Source: CAZEFK01 sp964511405 (GTDB lineage: Bacteria; Pseudomonadota; Alphaproteobacteria; Elsterales; Elsteraceae). From it: a stretch of DNA of 30,279 bases. Below, piece by piece: positions 1-6,514 of the stretch. The notes beneath the pieces were generated by a model that was not told the origin of the DNA, ran no database searches, and saw only the letters and a program-made list of their open reading frames with translations. The stretch's first letter is position 1. Each line of letters opens with the position of its first letter. The position numbers were made by a program, and so were the translations under genes. Location: contig CAZEFK010000080.1 in NCBI GenBank assembly GCA_964511405.1, positions 1-30,279 of the forward strand, read 5' to 3'.

Positions 1-514
1 GGCCGCCGGTGCCGGGCAGCACGCCGAGACGCGGCACTTCCGGCAGGCTGACGGTCGTCGAGCGATCGTCGACCATCACGATCTCGTCGCAGGCCAGCGC
101 CACCTCGTAGCCGCCGCCGGCGCAGGTGCCGTTGACCGCGGCCAGGAATTTCAGGTCCGAATGGCGGCTGGAGTCTTCCAGGCCGTTGCGGGTCTCGTTG
201 GTGAACTTGCAGAAGTTCACCTTCCAGGCATGGGACGACGACCCCAGCATGTAGATGTTGGCGCCGGCCGAGAACATCCGCTCCTTGCCCGAAGTGATGA
301 CCACGGTGCGCACCGCCGGATGCTCGAAGCGGATGCGCTGGACGGCGTCGGCGAGCTCGATGTCGACGCCCAGATCATAGGAATTGAGCTTGAGCTTGTA
401 GCCCGGCACCAGGCCGCCGTCCTCGGCGACATCGAGGGTGAGGGTGGCGACCGCGCCGTCGACGGCCAGGCGCCAATGGCGATAGCGGCTGGGATCGGTA
501 TCGAAGGTGATCAT
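1..514 (-). CDS. boxC: Benzoyl-CoA-dihydrodiol lyase (BoxC), N-terminal part, runs off the left edge
   Basis: BoxC cleaves the ring of 2,3-epoxybenzoyl-CoA-derived dihydrodiol in the aerobic CoA-dependent benzoate (box) pathway, in the cytoplasm. About 171 codons are present. I recognise characteristic BoxC stretches: PGYKLKLNSYDLGVDIELAD near residue 42, then an oxyanion-hole region of the crotonase fold (SGKERMFSAGANIYMLG), then SSHAWKVNFCKFTNETRNGLE, and AAVNGTCAGGGYEVALACDE. The window ends inside the next conserved piece (PEVPRLGVLPGTGG). The ATG at 514 is preceded by GGGGAGG with 5-bp spacing, which fixes the start. It is divergent from the hydrolase gene at 662 and shares a palindrome-rich intergenic region with it. 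The boxAB genes would be expected further left. The family call rests on recognising the sequence, not on a search. Confidence 0.9.
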   Translation of the reverse strand, partial: MITFDTDPSRYRHWRLAVDGAVATLTLDVAEDGGLVPGYKLKLNSYDLGVDIELADAVQRIRFEHPAVRTVVITSGKERMFSAGANIYMLGSSSHAWKVNFCKFTNETRNGLEDSSRHSDLKFLAAVNGTCAGGGYEVALACDEIVMVDDRSTTVSLPEVPRLGVLPGTGG

Positions 515-539
515 CAGGCCTCCCCAGGATCTGCTTCAA

Positions 540-614
540 TGCATAATGATGCACAATCTCGTTGAAGATCAAGCATTATAATGCACATTGACGCGCGCCC
601 CGTGCATTTATGCC
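540..614. promoter_or_regulatory. Palindromic TGCA-type operator cluster, possible BoxR/BzdR-like sites
   Basis: Three related AT-rich palindromes lie between boxC and the divergent hydrolase: TGCA-N6-TGCA at 540-553, a perfect 12-bp palindrome GCATTATAATGC at 573-584 (followed by A), and GTGCATTTATGCC at 602-614. The central palindrome contains TATAAT on both strands, so a bound protein could block a -10 in either direction. A weak promoter for boxC may be TTGATC (572-567) with CATTAT (548-543), spacing 18. BzdR/BoxR regulators of benzoate genes are reported to bind TGCA-containing repeats; assigning this cluster to BoxR is inference, because no boxR gene is in the window. Confidence 0.55.
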
Positions 615-661
615 GACTCCGTGAGACCGTGATGGGCATCTCCGGCAAGGGATCACGCCCG

Positions 662-2044
662 ATGAGCAAATGGCTGAGCGGTGCCCTCGACTACATCCCG
701 CGCTGGATCGAGTACCAAATGCGGCAGTCCGAGCAGCCGGGCTGCGCCGTTGCGGTCGTCCACAAGGGAAAGACCGTCCTGGAGGAGGCCTTCGGCCTGG
801 CCGACCTTGCCGCGGGCAAGGCGCTGACGCCACGCCACCGCTTCCGGGTCGCCTCGCATTCGAAGACCTTCACTGCGGCCGGGATCATGAAGCTGCGCGA
901 GGACGGACGGGTCGGCCTGGACGACGCGGTGGGGCGCCATGTCGACGGCCTGCACCCCGCCGTCGCTGCCGCCACCATCGAGCAGTGCCTGTCGCACGGC
1001 AGCGGCATCATCCGCGACGGCACCGATGCCGGCCAATGGAACAACCGGCGCGCGTTCGCGACCGCATCGGAGCTGCGCGCGGCCCTGAGCGCGCCGCCGG
1101 TGATCGAAACAGGCAGCCGCTTCAAATACTCCAACCACGCCTACGGCCTGGCCGGCCTGGTGATCGAGGCGGTCACCGGCGAGCCCTACGTCAAATGGAT
1201 CCGCCGCGCGATCCTGGAGCCGGCCGGACTGGACGACACGGCGCCCGACATGCCGTTCACCAAGGGGCCGATCGCACTCGGGCACAGCCGCAAGCTGCCG
1301 CTGGGCCGCCGGGTCGCGATCGCCGGCGACAACCCGACCCACGCGCTGGCGCCGGCCACCGGCTTCGTCAGTACGGCGCGCGATCTCGCGCGCTTCTTCG
1401 CCAGACTGGACCCCGGCGCCAAGGACAGCGTGCTGTCGCCGGCCAGCCGGCGCGAGATGACCCGCCGGCGCTGGCGCATCGAGTCGGAGATCGAGCGGCA
1501 TTACGGCCTGGGCGTCGCCCACGGCCGCGTCGGCGAGTGGGCGTGGTTCGGCCATGGCGGCGCCTTCCAGGGCTTCCTCAGCCGCACCGTGATGGTGCCC
1601 GAGCATGGCGTGGCGGTGTCGGTGCTGACCAACGCCATCGACGGCCCGGCCGACGCCTGGTCCGACGGCATCCTGCACATCCTGCGCCAGGCCGCCCGCC
1701 ATGGCGCGCCGGCGGCCAAGCTCGAGGACTGGACCGGCCGCTGGTGGAGCCTGTGGCGGCCGCTCGACCTGGTGCCCATGGGCGACCGCGTGCTGGTCGC
1801 CCAGCCCGAGCTCGGCAACCCGTTCCAGGACGCCACAGCGATCAGCGTCAGCGGCGACGACCGCGGCCGCATCGCCGAGTCAGGCGGCTATGCCAGCTAT
1901 GGCGAGACCGCGCGGTTGGTGCGGGGCCGCAAGGGCCGGGTCACCGAGGTCTGGCTGGCCGGCACCAAGCTGGTCCCCGAAGCCGCCATTGCCGCCGAAC
2001 TGGAGCCGTTGCCGACGAAGGCGCGGCGCAAGCTGTTGGCGTGA
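662..2044 (+). CDS. Serine hydrolase of the beta-lactamase / class C PBP-like family
   Basis: 460-residue protein of the serine beta-lactamase fold (EstB / AmpC-like / D-aminopeptidase superfamily). The three signature motifs are present: S65-H-S-K68 (SxxK nucleophile and general base), Y156-S-N158 (YxN), and H298-G-G in place of the KTG triad, as is common in esterase-type members. The C-terminal ~100 residues (from about 360) form an extra domain of the kind seen in lipocalin-like tails of such hydrolases. I chose the ATG at 662 because AAGGGA lies about 10 bp upstream and the beta-lactamase fold starts soon after; in-frame ATGs at 581 and 632 would add a non-conserved leader and the first would sit inside the operator palindrome. 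No signal peptide is visible, so it is probably cytoplasmic. The substrate cannot be told from sequence. Confidence 0.88.
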   Translation: MSKWLSGALDYIPRWIEYQMRQSEQPGCAVAVVHKGKTVLEEAFGLADLAAGKALTPRHRFRVASHSKTFTAAGIMKLREDGRVGLDDAVGRHVDGLHPAVAAATIEQCLSHGSGIIRDGTDAGQWNNRRAFATASELRAALSAPPVIETGSRFKYSNHAYGLAGLVIEAVTGEPYVKWIRRAILEPAGLDDTAPDMPFTKGPIALGHSRKLPLGRRVAIAGDNPTHALAPATGFVSTARDLARFFARLDPGAKDSVLSPASRREMTRRRWRIESEIERHYGLGVAHGRVGEWAWFGHGGAFQGFLSRTVMVPEHGVAVSVLTNAIDGPADAWSDGILHILRQAARHGAPAAKLEDWTGRWWSLWRPLDLVPMGDRVLVAQPELGNPFQDATAISVSGDDRGRIAESGGYASYGETARLVRGRKGRVTEVWLAGTKLVPEAAIAAELEPLPTKARRKLLA

Positions 2045-2058
2045 GCCCCGCGGCCGGC

Positions 2059-2298
2059 CTACAACGGCTCGAGCTGATCCCCCGGCTTGGCCGCGCTGCC
2101 ATTGGTCGAGTGGGCCCCGTTCGGCGCTTCCGCCGGTCCAAGCGGACGCTGGCCCTCCCAGATCTCGACGCGCGACGCCGTGTCGGTCCGAATTTCGGCG
2201 GCGCGGCGACGGATGTCGTCGTCGTCATGCGCTTCCACCCACTGGCCGCGCGTGATCCGGCCCCGATCGTCTAGGCAATATACGCGATAGGTCTTCAT
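2059..2298 (-). CDS. Small conserved hypothetical protein (79 aa)
   Basis: Short soluble protein starting MKTYRVYCLDDRGRI, with an acidic EAHDDDD patch and a helix rich in Arg and Ala (IRRRAAEIR), then a WEGQRPLG segment and a low-complexity tail. Small proteins of this pattern (YRVY-x-LD ... EA-DDD ... WEG) are frequent in Rhodospirillales and rhizobial genomes and have no known role. The ATG at 2298 has GAGGTG upstream; a GTG at 2307 is a possible alternative start overlapping that Shine-Dalgarno. It converges on the serine hydrolase with a 14-bp gap. Confidence 0.7.
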   Translation of the reverse strand: MKTYRVYCLDDRGRITRGQWVEAHDDDDIRRRAAEIRTDTASRVEIWEGQRPLGPAEAPNGAHSTNGSAAKPGDQLEPL

Positions 2299-2505
2299 AG
2301 CAGGCACCTCAACCAGCTATGGCCCCTGCGCAAAACGCATCAAACAGGCAAAGGTTCGCCGGACCCGGGCGCAAGGATTTCGATATAAAGCTGGCGCTAG
2401 GCCATGACCTATGGCTTAGGACAAATACATATGAGGCAATTCTTTCATCGAATCCGTTACAGATTTGAATAGATTTCGGGATCGCCAACGACGGGAGGCG
2501 CAAGC

Positions 2506-2724
2506 ATGACCTTGAGTCTTCCGGGCATGACCGATCCCGTCGGCTATCTGCGCCGGACGGCCCAGCAATGCCGCAGTTTCGCCCGCTGGCACTGCGGCAC
2601 GGCGGCCGACCACCTGCACCGCCTGGCCGACGAGTTCGACGAGCAGGCCGATGCGCTGCAGGCCTGCGCCGGCATCGCCCACTATGCCCGCCGGCCGCAG
2701 GGCGTGGGGCGATCGAATTATTGA
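2506..2724 (+). CDS. Small hypothetical helical protein (72 aa)
   Basis: The protein begins MTLSLPGMTDPVGYLRRTAQQCRS and continues as an amphipathic helix with LADEFDEQADALQ. The pattern 'YLRR-A--CR-LA----...LADEF--KA' is common in small, uncharacterised alphaproteobacterial proteins. A strong GGGAGG lies 7 bp before the ATG. The 207 bases between 2299 and 2505 hold no other gene; they are AT-richer and should contain the promoters of this gene and of the minus-strand gene to its left. No function can be given. Confidence 0.65.
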   Translation: MTLSLPGMTDPVGYLRRTAQQCRSFARWHCGTAADHLHRLADEFDEQADALQACAGIAHYARRPQGVGRSNY

Positions 2725-2853
2725 CGGGTCAGCGCCTGCGGCTCGCCCAGCAGATCGCCGCGGTCGGTACGGCAGCCGATCGCGCGCACGTGACCGTCGC
2801 GCCAAGGCATAGGGGATTGCGCGGCGCGGTGATCGCGCAATGGCTCTTGCGGC

Positions 2854-2901
2854 TTGTCTCCTGGGTATCAATGACGTATATACCTTGTCAATACCAAGGA
2901 G
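2854..2901 (+). promoter_or_regulatory. Promoter and nested palindromic operator of the toxin-antitoxin pair
   Basis: A -35 TTGTCT (2854-2859) and -10 TATATA (2877-2882) are separated by 17 bp. The -10 lies in a perfect palindrome GTATATAC (2876-2883), and outer arms GGTAT (2864-2868) and ATACC (2891-2895) share the same centre of symmetry. AAGGAG (2896-2901) is the ribosome-binding site for the ATG at 2908. Placement over the -10 fits autorepression by the antitoxin or the antitoxin-toxin complex, as known for ParDE/RelBE families. Confidence 0.65.
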
Positions 2902-2907
2902 CCGAGG

Positions 2908-3207
2908 ATGCCGAAAGAGGCGATGTTCACGCTCAAGCTAGACCCTGAACTGCGCAACCAGTTCATGGCCGAGGCGAAGGCCGCCGACAGGCCGGCGTCC
3001 CAGCTCGTGCGTGAGTTCATGCGCGATTTCGTCCGGCAGCAGCGCGAGACCCGTGAGCACGACGCGTGGTTCCGCTCGGAGGTCGAGCAGGGTGTGCGCG
3101 AGGCCGACGACCCGAGCGTGATGCGCATCCCCCATGAGGAGGTTGCGTCGAGCTGGCAGCGGCAGCGTGCCGAGCTTATCAAGAGGGCCGGCGGCAAGCC
3201 TGAGTGA
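2908..3207 (+). CDS. Ribbon-helix-helix antitoxin of a type II toxin-antitoxin pair
   Basis: 99-residue protein. The N-terminus (EAMFTLKLDPELRNQFMAEA, then KAADRPASQLVREFMRDFV) has the beta-strand plus two-helix pattern of ribbon-helix-helix antitoxins; the charged C-terminal half, with a W-x-RQRAELIKR helix, would bind and neutralise the toxin. It precedes the ParE-like gene and overlaps it by 4 bp (GTGA), so the two are translationally coupled. The palindromic promoter immediately upstream suggests autoregulation. The exact antitoxin subfamily (ParD, RelB or CopG-like) is uncertain. Confidence 0.85.
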   Translation: MPKEAMFTLKLDPELRNQFMAEAKAADRPASQLVREFMRDFVRQQRETREHDAWFRSEVEQGVREADDPSVMRIPHEEVASSWQRQRAELIKRAGGKPE

Positions 3208-3488
3208 GGATCGAATGGCTGCCGATCGCCGAGCGGGACCGTGATAGCCAACTCGCCTATATCGGTGACCGCAACCCCGGAGCCGCCATCAAGATGGGTG
3301 ATGCGATCGAGATCGCCGTGCGGCAACTGGCCGATCATCCGCATATTGGACGTCCTGGCCGGGTCAAGGGCACGCGGGAGCTCGTCGTAACCGGCACCCC
3401 CTACGTGATCGCCTATCGCGTCGAACCCAACGCTGTGGTGGTGCTAAGGCTGCTGCACGGCGCCCAACGGTGGCCGACTAGACTGTAG
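3204..3488 (+). CDS. ParE/RelE-fold toxin
   Basis: 94-residue protein with the ParE/RelE superfamily pattern: N-terminal strand RIEWLPIAERDRDSQLAYI, helices with AAIKMGDAIEIAVRQLADHP, the GRPGRVKGTRELVV core, and the final YVIAYRVEPNAVVVLRLLHGAQRWP. The closing strand with LHGAQ-W is typical of ParE members, which inhibit DNA gyrase, while RelE members cleave mRNA; sequence alone does not separate them, though ParE is more likely. The GTG start at 3204 overlaps the antitoxin stop. The pair lies outside the integrated element, 254 bp left of attL. Confidence 0.87.
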   Translation: MRIEWLPIAERDRDSQLAYIGDRNPGAAIKMGDAIEIAVRQLADHPHIGRPGRVKGTRELVVTGTPYVIAYRVEPNAVVVLRLLHGAQRWPTRL

Positions 3489-3742
3489 GTCGAGAGATCG
3501 GCGAGGCCGTGTGCGGCGCAAGCGACTCCTGCCGGATGCGTGTACCATACAAGGACCGTTCGTCCCCCTACAGCAACCGCTCGGTCCGTCCGAACGTGCT
3601 GTCGCCAGCTACAGAAGCGACGCAGTTTCCCATCCCAGATAGGGGGCATATCCGTAGCCGGAAGGGCCAATTCCCTGTAGCGCAGCGCCGTTTCCGACTC
3701 GGAAGGGAGCGGAAGACCGCAGGAAACAGCCAGATTTTGAAG
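3489..3742. other. Intergenic stretch between the TA pair and attL, no gene seen
   Basis: This segment is what lay downstream of the original tRNA-Phe before integration. Short open frames here have no ribosome-binding site or recognisable protein features. TTCCGA-C-TCGGAA near 3700 could pair but the loop is too small for a hairpin, and there is no clear terminator. Confidence 0.5.
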
Positions 3743-3795
3743 AATGGTGCCCAGGGGCGGAATCGAACCACCGACACGCGGATTTTCAGTCCGCT
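3743..3795. repeat. attL: 53-bp duplication of the 3' part of tRNA-Phe
   Basis: Identical to 20833-20885. It contains the final 51 nt of the tRNA, from the anticodon stem to the encoded CCA, plus two bases beyond. On the minus strand the copy lacks the acceptor 5' strand, D arm and 5' anticodon stem, so it is not a working tRNA. Identity ends at the anticodon-stem side, consistent with strand exchange near the anticodon loop, a usual site for tyrosine recombinases. Confidence 0.93.
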
Positions 3796-3803
3796 CTAAC
3801 CCC

Positions 3804-3847
3804 AGGATTTCCGCGGGTTTCACCCCCGCGTGTTGCATGCGTGTTGC
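3804..3847. repeat. Putative integrase arm-type sites, left end
   Basis: A 21-bp stretch at 3804-3824 (starting AGGATTTCCGCG) is repeated exactly at 20733-20753. It is followed by two copies of CGTGTTGC at 3829-3836 and 3840-3847, 11 bp apart; the right end has the same pair with the same 11-bp spacing. CGCGGG (3812-3817) can also pair with CCCGCG (3825-3830) and might end int transcription. Paired short repeats flanking att cores are the usual form of lambda-type integrase arm sites; the assignment is inference. Confidence 0.6.
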
Positions 3848-3850
3848 GGC

Positions 3851-5053
3851 TCACCCGTTGAGCCGGGCCTCGATGTTGCTGGCGTGAACCGCGTCCTGGT
3901 CACGCTGCTCGAACAGATATCCGTAGACGTCGAAGGTCATGGCGATCGTGGCGTGGCCGAGCAGCGTCTGAACCCTCTTCGGGGACAGGCCTTCCTCGAT
4001 GAACAGCGCGGCGGCGGCGTGCCGAAGGGCGTGCAGGCTGTATTTCGCGTCGAGCAGCGGCCTGCCGTCGTCGTCGAGCGCCGGCATGCCATCGTCGGCA
4101 ATCACGGCGACCGTCACCCCTGCGCGGAGCTGCAAGGGCCAGAACTCCCGATTGAGCAGGTTGGCGTGGCTTTCCGGCTTCCCTGCGCCGTTCGGAAACA
4201 CCAGATCCAGCTTGGTGCGCTTCGGCTTGCCGTCGTCATCGACGACCGGCCGCACGGGGTCGACAATGCGCGGGCAGATCAGCTGCCATTCGCGCAGCGC
4301 CGCCACCAGGCTTGGCGGCATCGGCAAGGACCGGAACCCGGCCTCGGACTTGGGCGCGCCGATCGCCCCCCATTGGTCGGCCCGCTGGCGGACCTGCAGC
4401 ACGCCGGCCTTGAGGTCGACATCGGACCAGCGCAGCCCGCGTATCTCCGACGATCTCAACCCGGTGTAGATCGCCGTCAGCAGCAGAGACCGGAACCGCC
4501 CTTCTGCGTGGGTGATCATGGCCTTGAGCTCCAGCTTGGTCGGCATCTCCAGCCTGGGCTTCTCGCGCTTCCCCGCCCTCACCCGCACGGTGCGTGCCAC
4601 GTTCTGCGCCACCAGGCCGCGGCGCTGCGCCTCGGTGATGATCGACGAGATGCTGACCATGACCTTGCGGGTGAGCGCCCGGCTCAGATCGCGCAACATC
4701 TCGTCCTTGAGCGCCTCTAGCCGCGGTACCGTCAAGCGGGACAACTTCTCGGCGCCGATGCGCGGCACGATGCGGTTGTCGACGTGACCGCGGTACTGCC
4801 GGATCGTCGACGTCTCCAGGCCGTCGGCCTCGCACCGCTCGATCCATAGGGCTGCCGCCGCCTTCACGGTCACGCTGGAACTGTCGGCTACGTGGGTGCC
4901 GGCAGCGACCTGGCCACGGGCGTGGACAGACCATGCGTCGGCAGCCTTGCGGGTCGGGAACTGCTTCGCCCGCCGCTGGCCGGCCTGGTCGCGATAATCG
5001 ACAAGCCAAACGGCCTTGCCGCTGGGCAAGGTCCGCTTTCTGATGCTGGCCAT
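3851..5053 (-). CDS. int: Tyrosine recombinase (phage-type integrase)
   Basis: 400 residues with the full architecture: an N-terminal arm-binding region (about 1-60, KAVWLVDYRDQAGQRR), a core-binding SAM-like domain (about 62-150), and a catalytic domain (about 170-390). Visible catalytic residues are R200 (TGLRSSEIRGL), K235, H341 and R344 (HALRH), H367 (LLGH) and nucleophile Y377 (TFDVYGYL). An acidic insertion between about 262 and 337 is longer than in minimal family members. The gene lies 55 bp from attL and reads outwards, and its start is 3 bp after the stop of the upstream RHH gene, so the two are probably co-transcribed. It should catalyse integration into, and with an Xis partner excision from, tRNA-Phe. 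Confidence 0.96.
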   Translation of the reverse strand: MASIRKRTLPSGKAVWLVDYRDQAGQRRAKQFPTRKAADAWSVHARGQVAAGTHVADSSSVTVKAAAALWIERCEADGLETSTIRQYRGHVDNRIVPRIGAEKLSRLTVPRLEALKDEMLRDLSRALTRKVMVSISSIITEAQRRGLVAQNVARTVRVRAGKREKPRLEMPTKLELKAMITHAEGRFRSLLLTAIYTGLRSSEIRGLRWSDVDLKAGVLQVRQRADQWGAIGAPKSEAGFRSLPMPPSLVAALREWQLICPRIVDPVRPVVDDDGKPKRTKLDLVFPNGAGKPESHANLLNREFWPLQLRAGVTVAVIADDGMPALDDDGRPLLDAKYSLHALRHAAAALFIEEGLSPKRVQTLLGHATIAMTFDVYGYLFEQRDQDAVHASNIEARLNG

Positions 5054-5056
5054 TGT

Positions 5057-5722
5057 TCAGGGCTCCTCGCGTTCGGCCGACTCGCGCGCGGCGCGCAGCG
5101 CCGCGGCTGCAGCGTCCAGGTTCTTGCTAAGCCGCTCGATCACGGCGGGCTCCAGGCGCTCGACGATCGGACGGGCCCAATGGGGCAGCGACTCAGGCGG
5201 GCGACGGTGGTCGAGCGCGGACAGTTCGTGCCGCGCATAGCGGATGCCGAGATCAACCGAGGGGCGGAAGACTGCCTCGACCGCTGAGCGCGCTGGCGAT
5301 CCGCTGCCCGGCGGCCGTGGATCGCCTTCAGGCGCAAGCGAAGCGAGCAGAAGGCGGACTGTGTCGGACACCTGCTCGAACGCGTAGGCGTCGGAAATCC
5401 AATTTGGCCTGCTTCCAGTCTCATTTGAGACTGCGTATTCAGCTTGAGCCGCGCCCACATGGATCAGATGCGCAATCAAAATTGCAATGGCAGTAGCGTC
5501 CTGCCCGTAGGCAAAATCTAAACATTTCAGCAATATTTCTTCGTTTCGAAACGACTGCTCCAATCTTGTTTCTGCCTCTTGGCTCTGAGATCGACCGCTG
5601 GCTTTTGCGGCCTCATCTAGCTTTAGCTTCACCTCGGCGGTTACTCGAAAGCTGACGGGAAACCGCTCACCCGGTTCTGGCCTCCGGGGCTGACCGCCGG
5701 ATCGGGGTCTTGGTGCTTTCAC
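5057..5722 (-). CDS. Ribbon-helix-helix (Arc/TraY-like) protein, function unknown
   Basis: 221-residue protein. Residues about 20-55 (RFPVSFRVTAEVKLKLDEAA, then KASGRSQSQEAETRLEQSF) match the Arc/TraY-like ribbon-helix-helix pattern: a beta strand with alternating residues, then two helices. A middle helical region of about 100 residues (LLKCLDFAYGQDATAIAILI) and an Arg-rich C-terminus carry no recognised motif. The start is GTG at 5722 with GGAGG about 10 bp upstream. It is divergent from the xis-like gene across about 125 bp with inverted repeats, and lies directly upstream of int, so it may control int or the divergent early operon. That role is inferred from position. Confidence 0.75.
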   Translation of the reverse strand: MKAPRPRSGGQPRRPEPGERFPVSFRVTAEVKLKLDEAAKASGRSQSQEAETRLEQSFRNEEILLKCLDFAYGQDATAIAILIAHLIHVGAAQAEYAVSNETGSRPNWISDAYAFEQVSDTVRLLLASLAPEGDPRPPGSGSPARSAVEAVFRPSVDLGIRYARHELSALDHRRPPESLPHWARPIVERLEPAVIERLSKNLDAAAAALRAARESAEREEP

Positions 5723-5740
5723 GTGCTGGGCACCTCCGTT

Positions 5741-5820
5741 GCGTGACGTTCAGTACGTTACATGTCACGCACGGCCTTGTCGATGCCGCGAATCTGCTAT
5801 AGTGCATCATATGTAACGCA
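5741..5820. promoter_or_regulatory. Divergent control region with inverted repeats between the int and xis operons
   Basis: GCGTGAC at 5741-5747 pairs with GTCACGC at 5764-5770. In addition CGTTACAT (5756-5763) is the inverse of ATGTAACG (5811-5818). A possible -10 TATAGT lies at 5798-5803, with TTGTCG at 5777-5782 as a poor -35 (15-bp spacing). Position between oppositely transcribed integration and replication genes makes this the likely genetic switch of the element; the proteins that bind are not known. Confidence 0.5.
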
Positions 5821-5846
5821 CAAATAGCAGTCGATAGGAGGCAGGG

Positions 5847-6038
5847 ATGGCTGACGCGAAGCGGACCTACACGCTCCAGGAAGTGGCCGAGATGTTGGGC
5901 ATCGGCCGAAACAACGCCTACCGGGCCGCGCAGGCCGGCGAGATTCCGACCATACGAATCGGCCGGCGCTTGCTGGTGCCGAAAGCGGCGCTGGAGAAGA
6001 TGCTTGCCATCGAGGCATCGGTAACGAAGGCCGCCTAA
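5847..6038 (+). CDS. Excisionase / AlpA-like helix-turn-helix protein
   Basis: 63 residues consisting almost entirely of one winged helix-turn-helix of the MerR/excisionase type: TYTLQEVAEMLGIGRNNAYR as the recognition unit, then AAQAGEIPTIRIGRRLLVPKAAL as the wing. This is the 'helix-turn-helix domain 17' pattern found in Xis and AlpA proteins of phages, satellites and islands. AGGAG lies about 6 bp before the ATG. It is the first gene of the rightward operon, divergent from RHH-int. In satellites of the PICI type an AlpA-like regulator holds this position and activates excision; here both an Xis role and a regulator role are possible. Confidence 0.85.
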   Translation: MADAKRTYTLQEVAEMLGIGRNNAYRAAQAGEIPTIRIGRRLLVPKAALEKMLAIEASVTKAA

Positions 6039-6266
6039 ATGGCCCTCGTCAAAGCCTGGCCCAACGATCCGGGCGGCACAGGCCGAGAACGGCGCGCCCC
6101 GCCAGGCGCGCTGCTCGATGCGATAGACGATCAGAAGAGCCCGCAGGATACCGAACCGGTAAGGCCCCAGCAACTGGCCGCGATCATCATCGCGCGCCGG
6201 TTCGGCCTGGCGCCGGTCCGCGCCCGGCTGGTCGCGCGCCTGGCCGGCCTGGCGGTGCTGTCATGA
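6039..6266 (+). CDS. Small hypothetical protein (75 aa)
   Basis: The ATG directly follows the TAA of the xis-like gene with no gap, and the stop overlaps the next start (ATGA at 6263), so translation is coupled on both sides. The N-terminal half is polar and disordered-looking (WPNDPGGTGRERRAPPG); the C-terminal half forms an Arg-rich amphipathic helix (QQLAAIIIARRFGLAPVRAR) that may bind DNA or RNA. I recognise no family. Its place in the coupled chain is the best support that it is real. Confidence 0.65.
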   Translation: MALVKAWPNDPGGTGRERRAPPGALLDAIDDQKSPQDTEPVRPQQLAAIIIARRFGLAPVRARLVARLAGLAVLS

Positions 6267-6514
6267 CCGGGCGCGCAGCAACGGCCACCGAAGGGCCGAT
6301 CGCAGCGTTCGCCAAAAACGCGCGCGAAACCGTGTTGATCGACCTCGACCACTACTGCGGCTACGACCTTGTCTCGATCCGGTCATGGGTCGACATCGAC
6401 GGCGAGCTGCGGCCGACGCTCTCGGGCCTGACTCTGCGGATTGAGCAAATCGACGCCCTGATCCGCGGCCTGCAGGCGGCCCGCGCCGAGGCGATCCGGC
6501 GGGGCCTGCTGTAG
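6263..6514 (+). CDS. PC4/p15-like ssDNA-binding protein
   Basis: 83 residues. The core IAAFAKNARETVLIDLDHYC, then GYDLVSIRSWVDIDGELRPT and LSGLTLRIEQIDALIRGL, matches the transcriptional coactivator p15/PC4 family: an antiparallel sheet that binds single-stranded DNA, followed by a dimerising helix. The motif 'YxGYDLVxIRxW...GELRPTxxGLTL' is the usual bacterial and phage version. It overlaps the upstream gene by 4 bp and ends exactly where the helicase-like gene starts. A role protecting or loading ssDNA during replication of the element is an inference from this pairing. Confidence 0.8.
   Translation: MTGRAATATEGPIAAFAKNARETVLIDLDHYCGYDLVSIRSWVDIDGELRPTLSGLTLRIEQIDALIRGLQAARAEAIRRGLL

Noticed and set aside
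653..1702. Long minus-strand open frame opposite the serine hydrolase
   Set aside because: The plus strand has all three active-site motifs; the antisense frame is Ala/Gly/Arg-rich with no motif or ribosome-binding site, an effect of high GC.
3745..3795. Second tRNA-Phe gene
   Set aside because: Only the last 51 nt are present; acceptor 5' strand and D arm are missing, so it is an attachment-site duplicate.
3830..4720. Plus-strand open frame opposite the integrase
   Set aside because: The minus strand encodes a tyrosine recombinase with all catalytic residues; this frame has no protein features.
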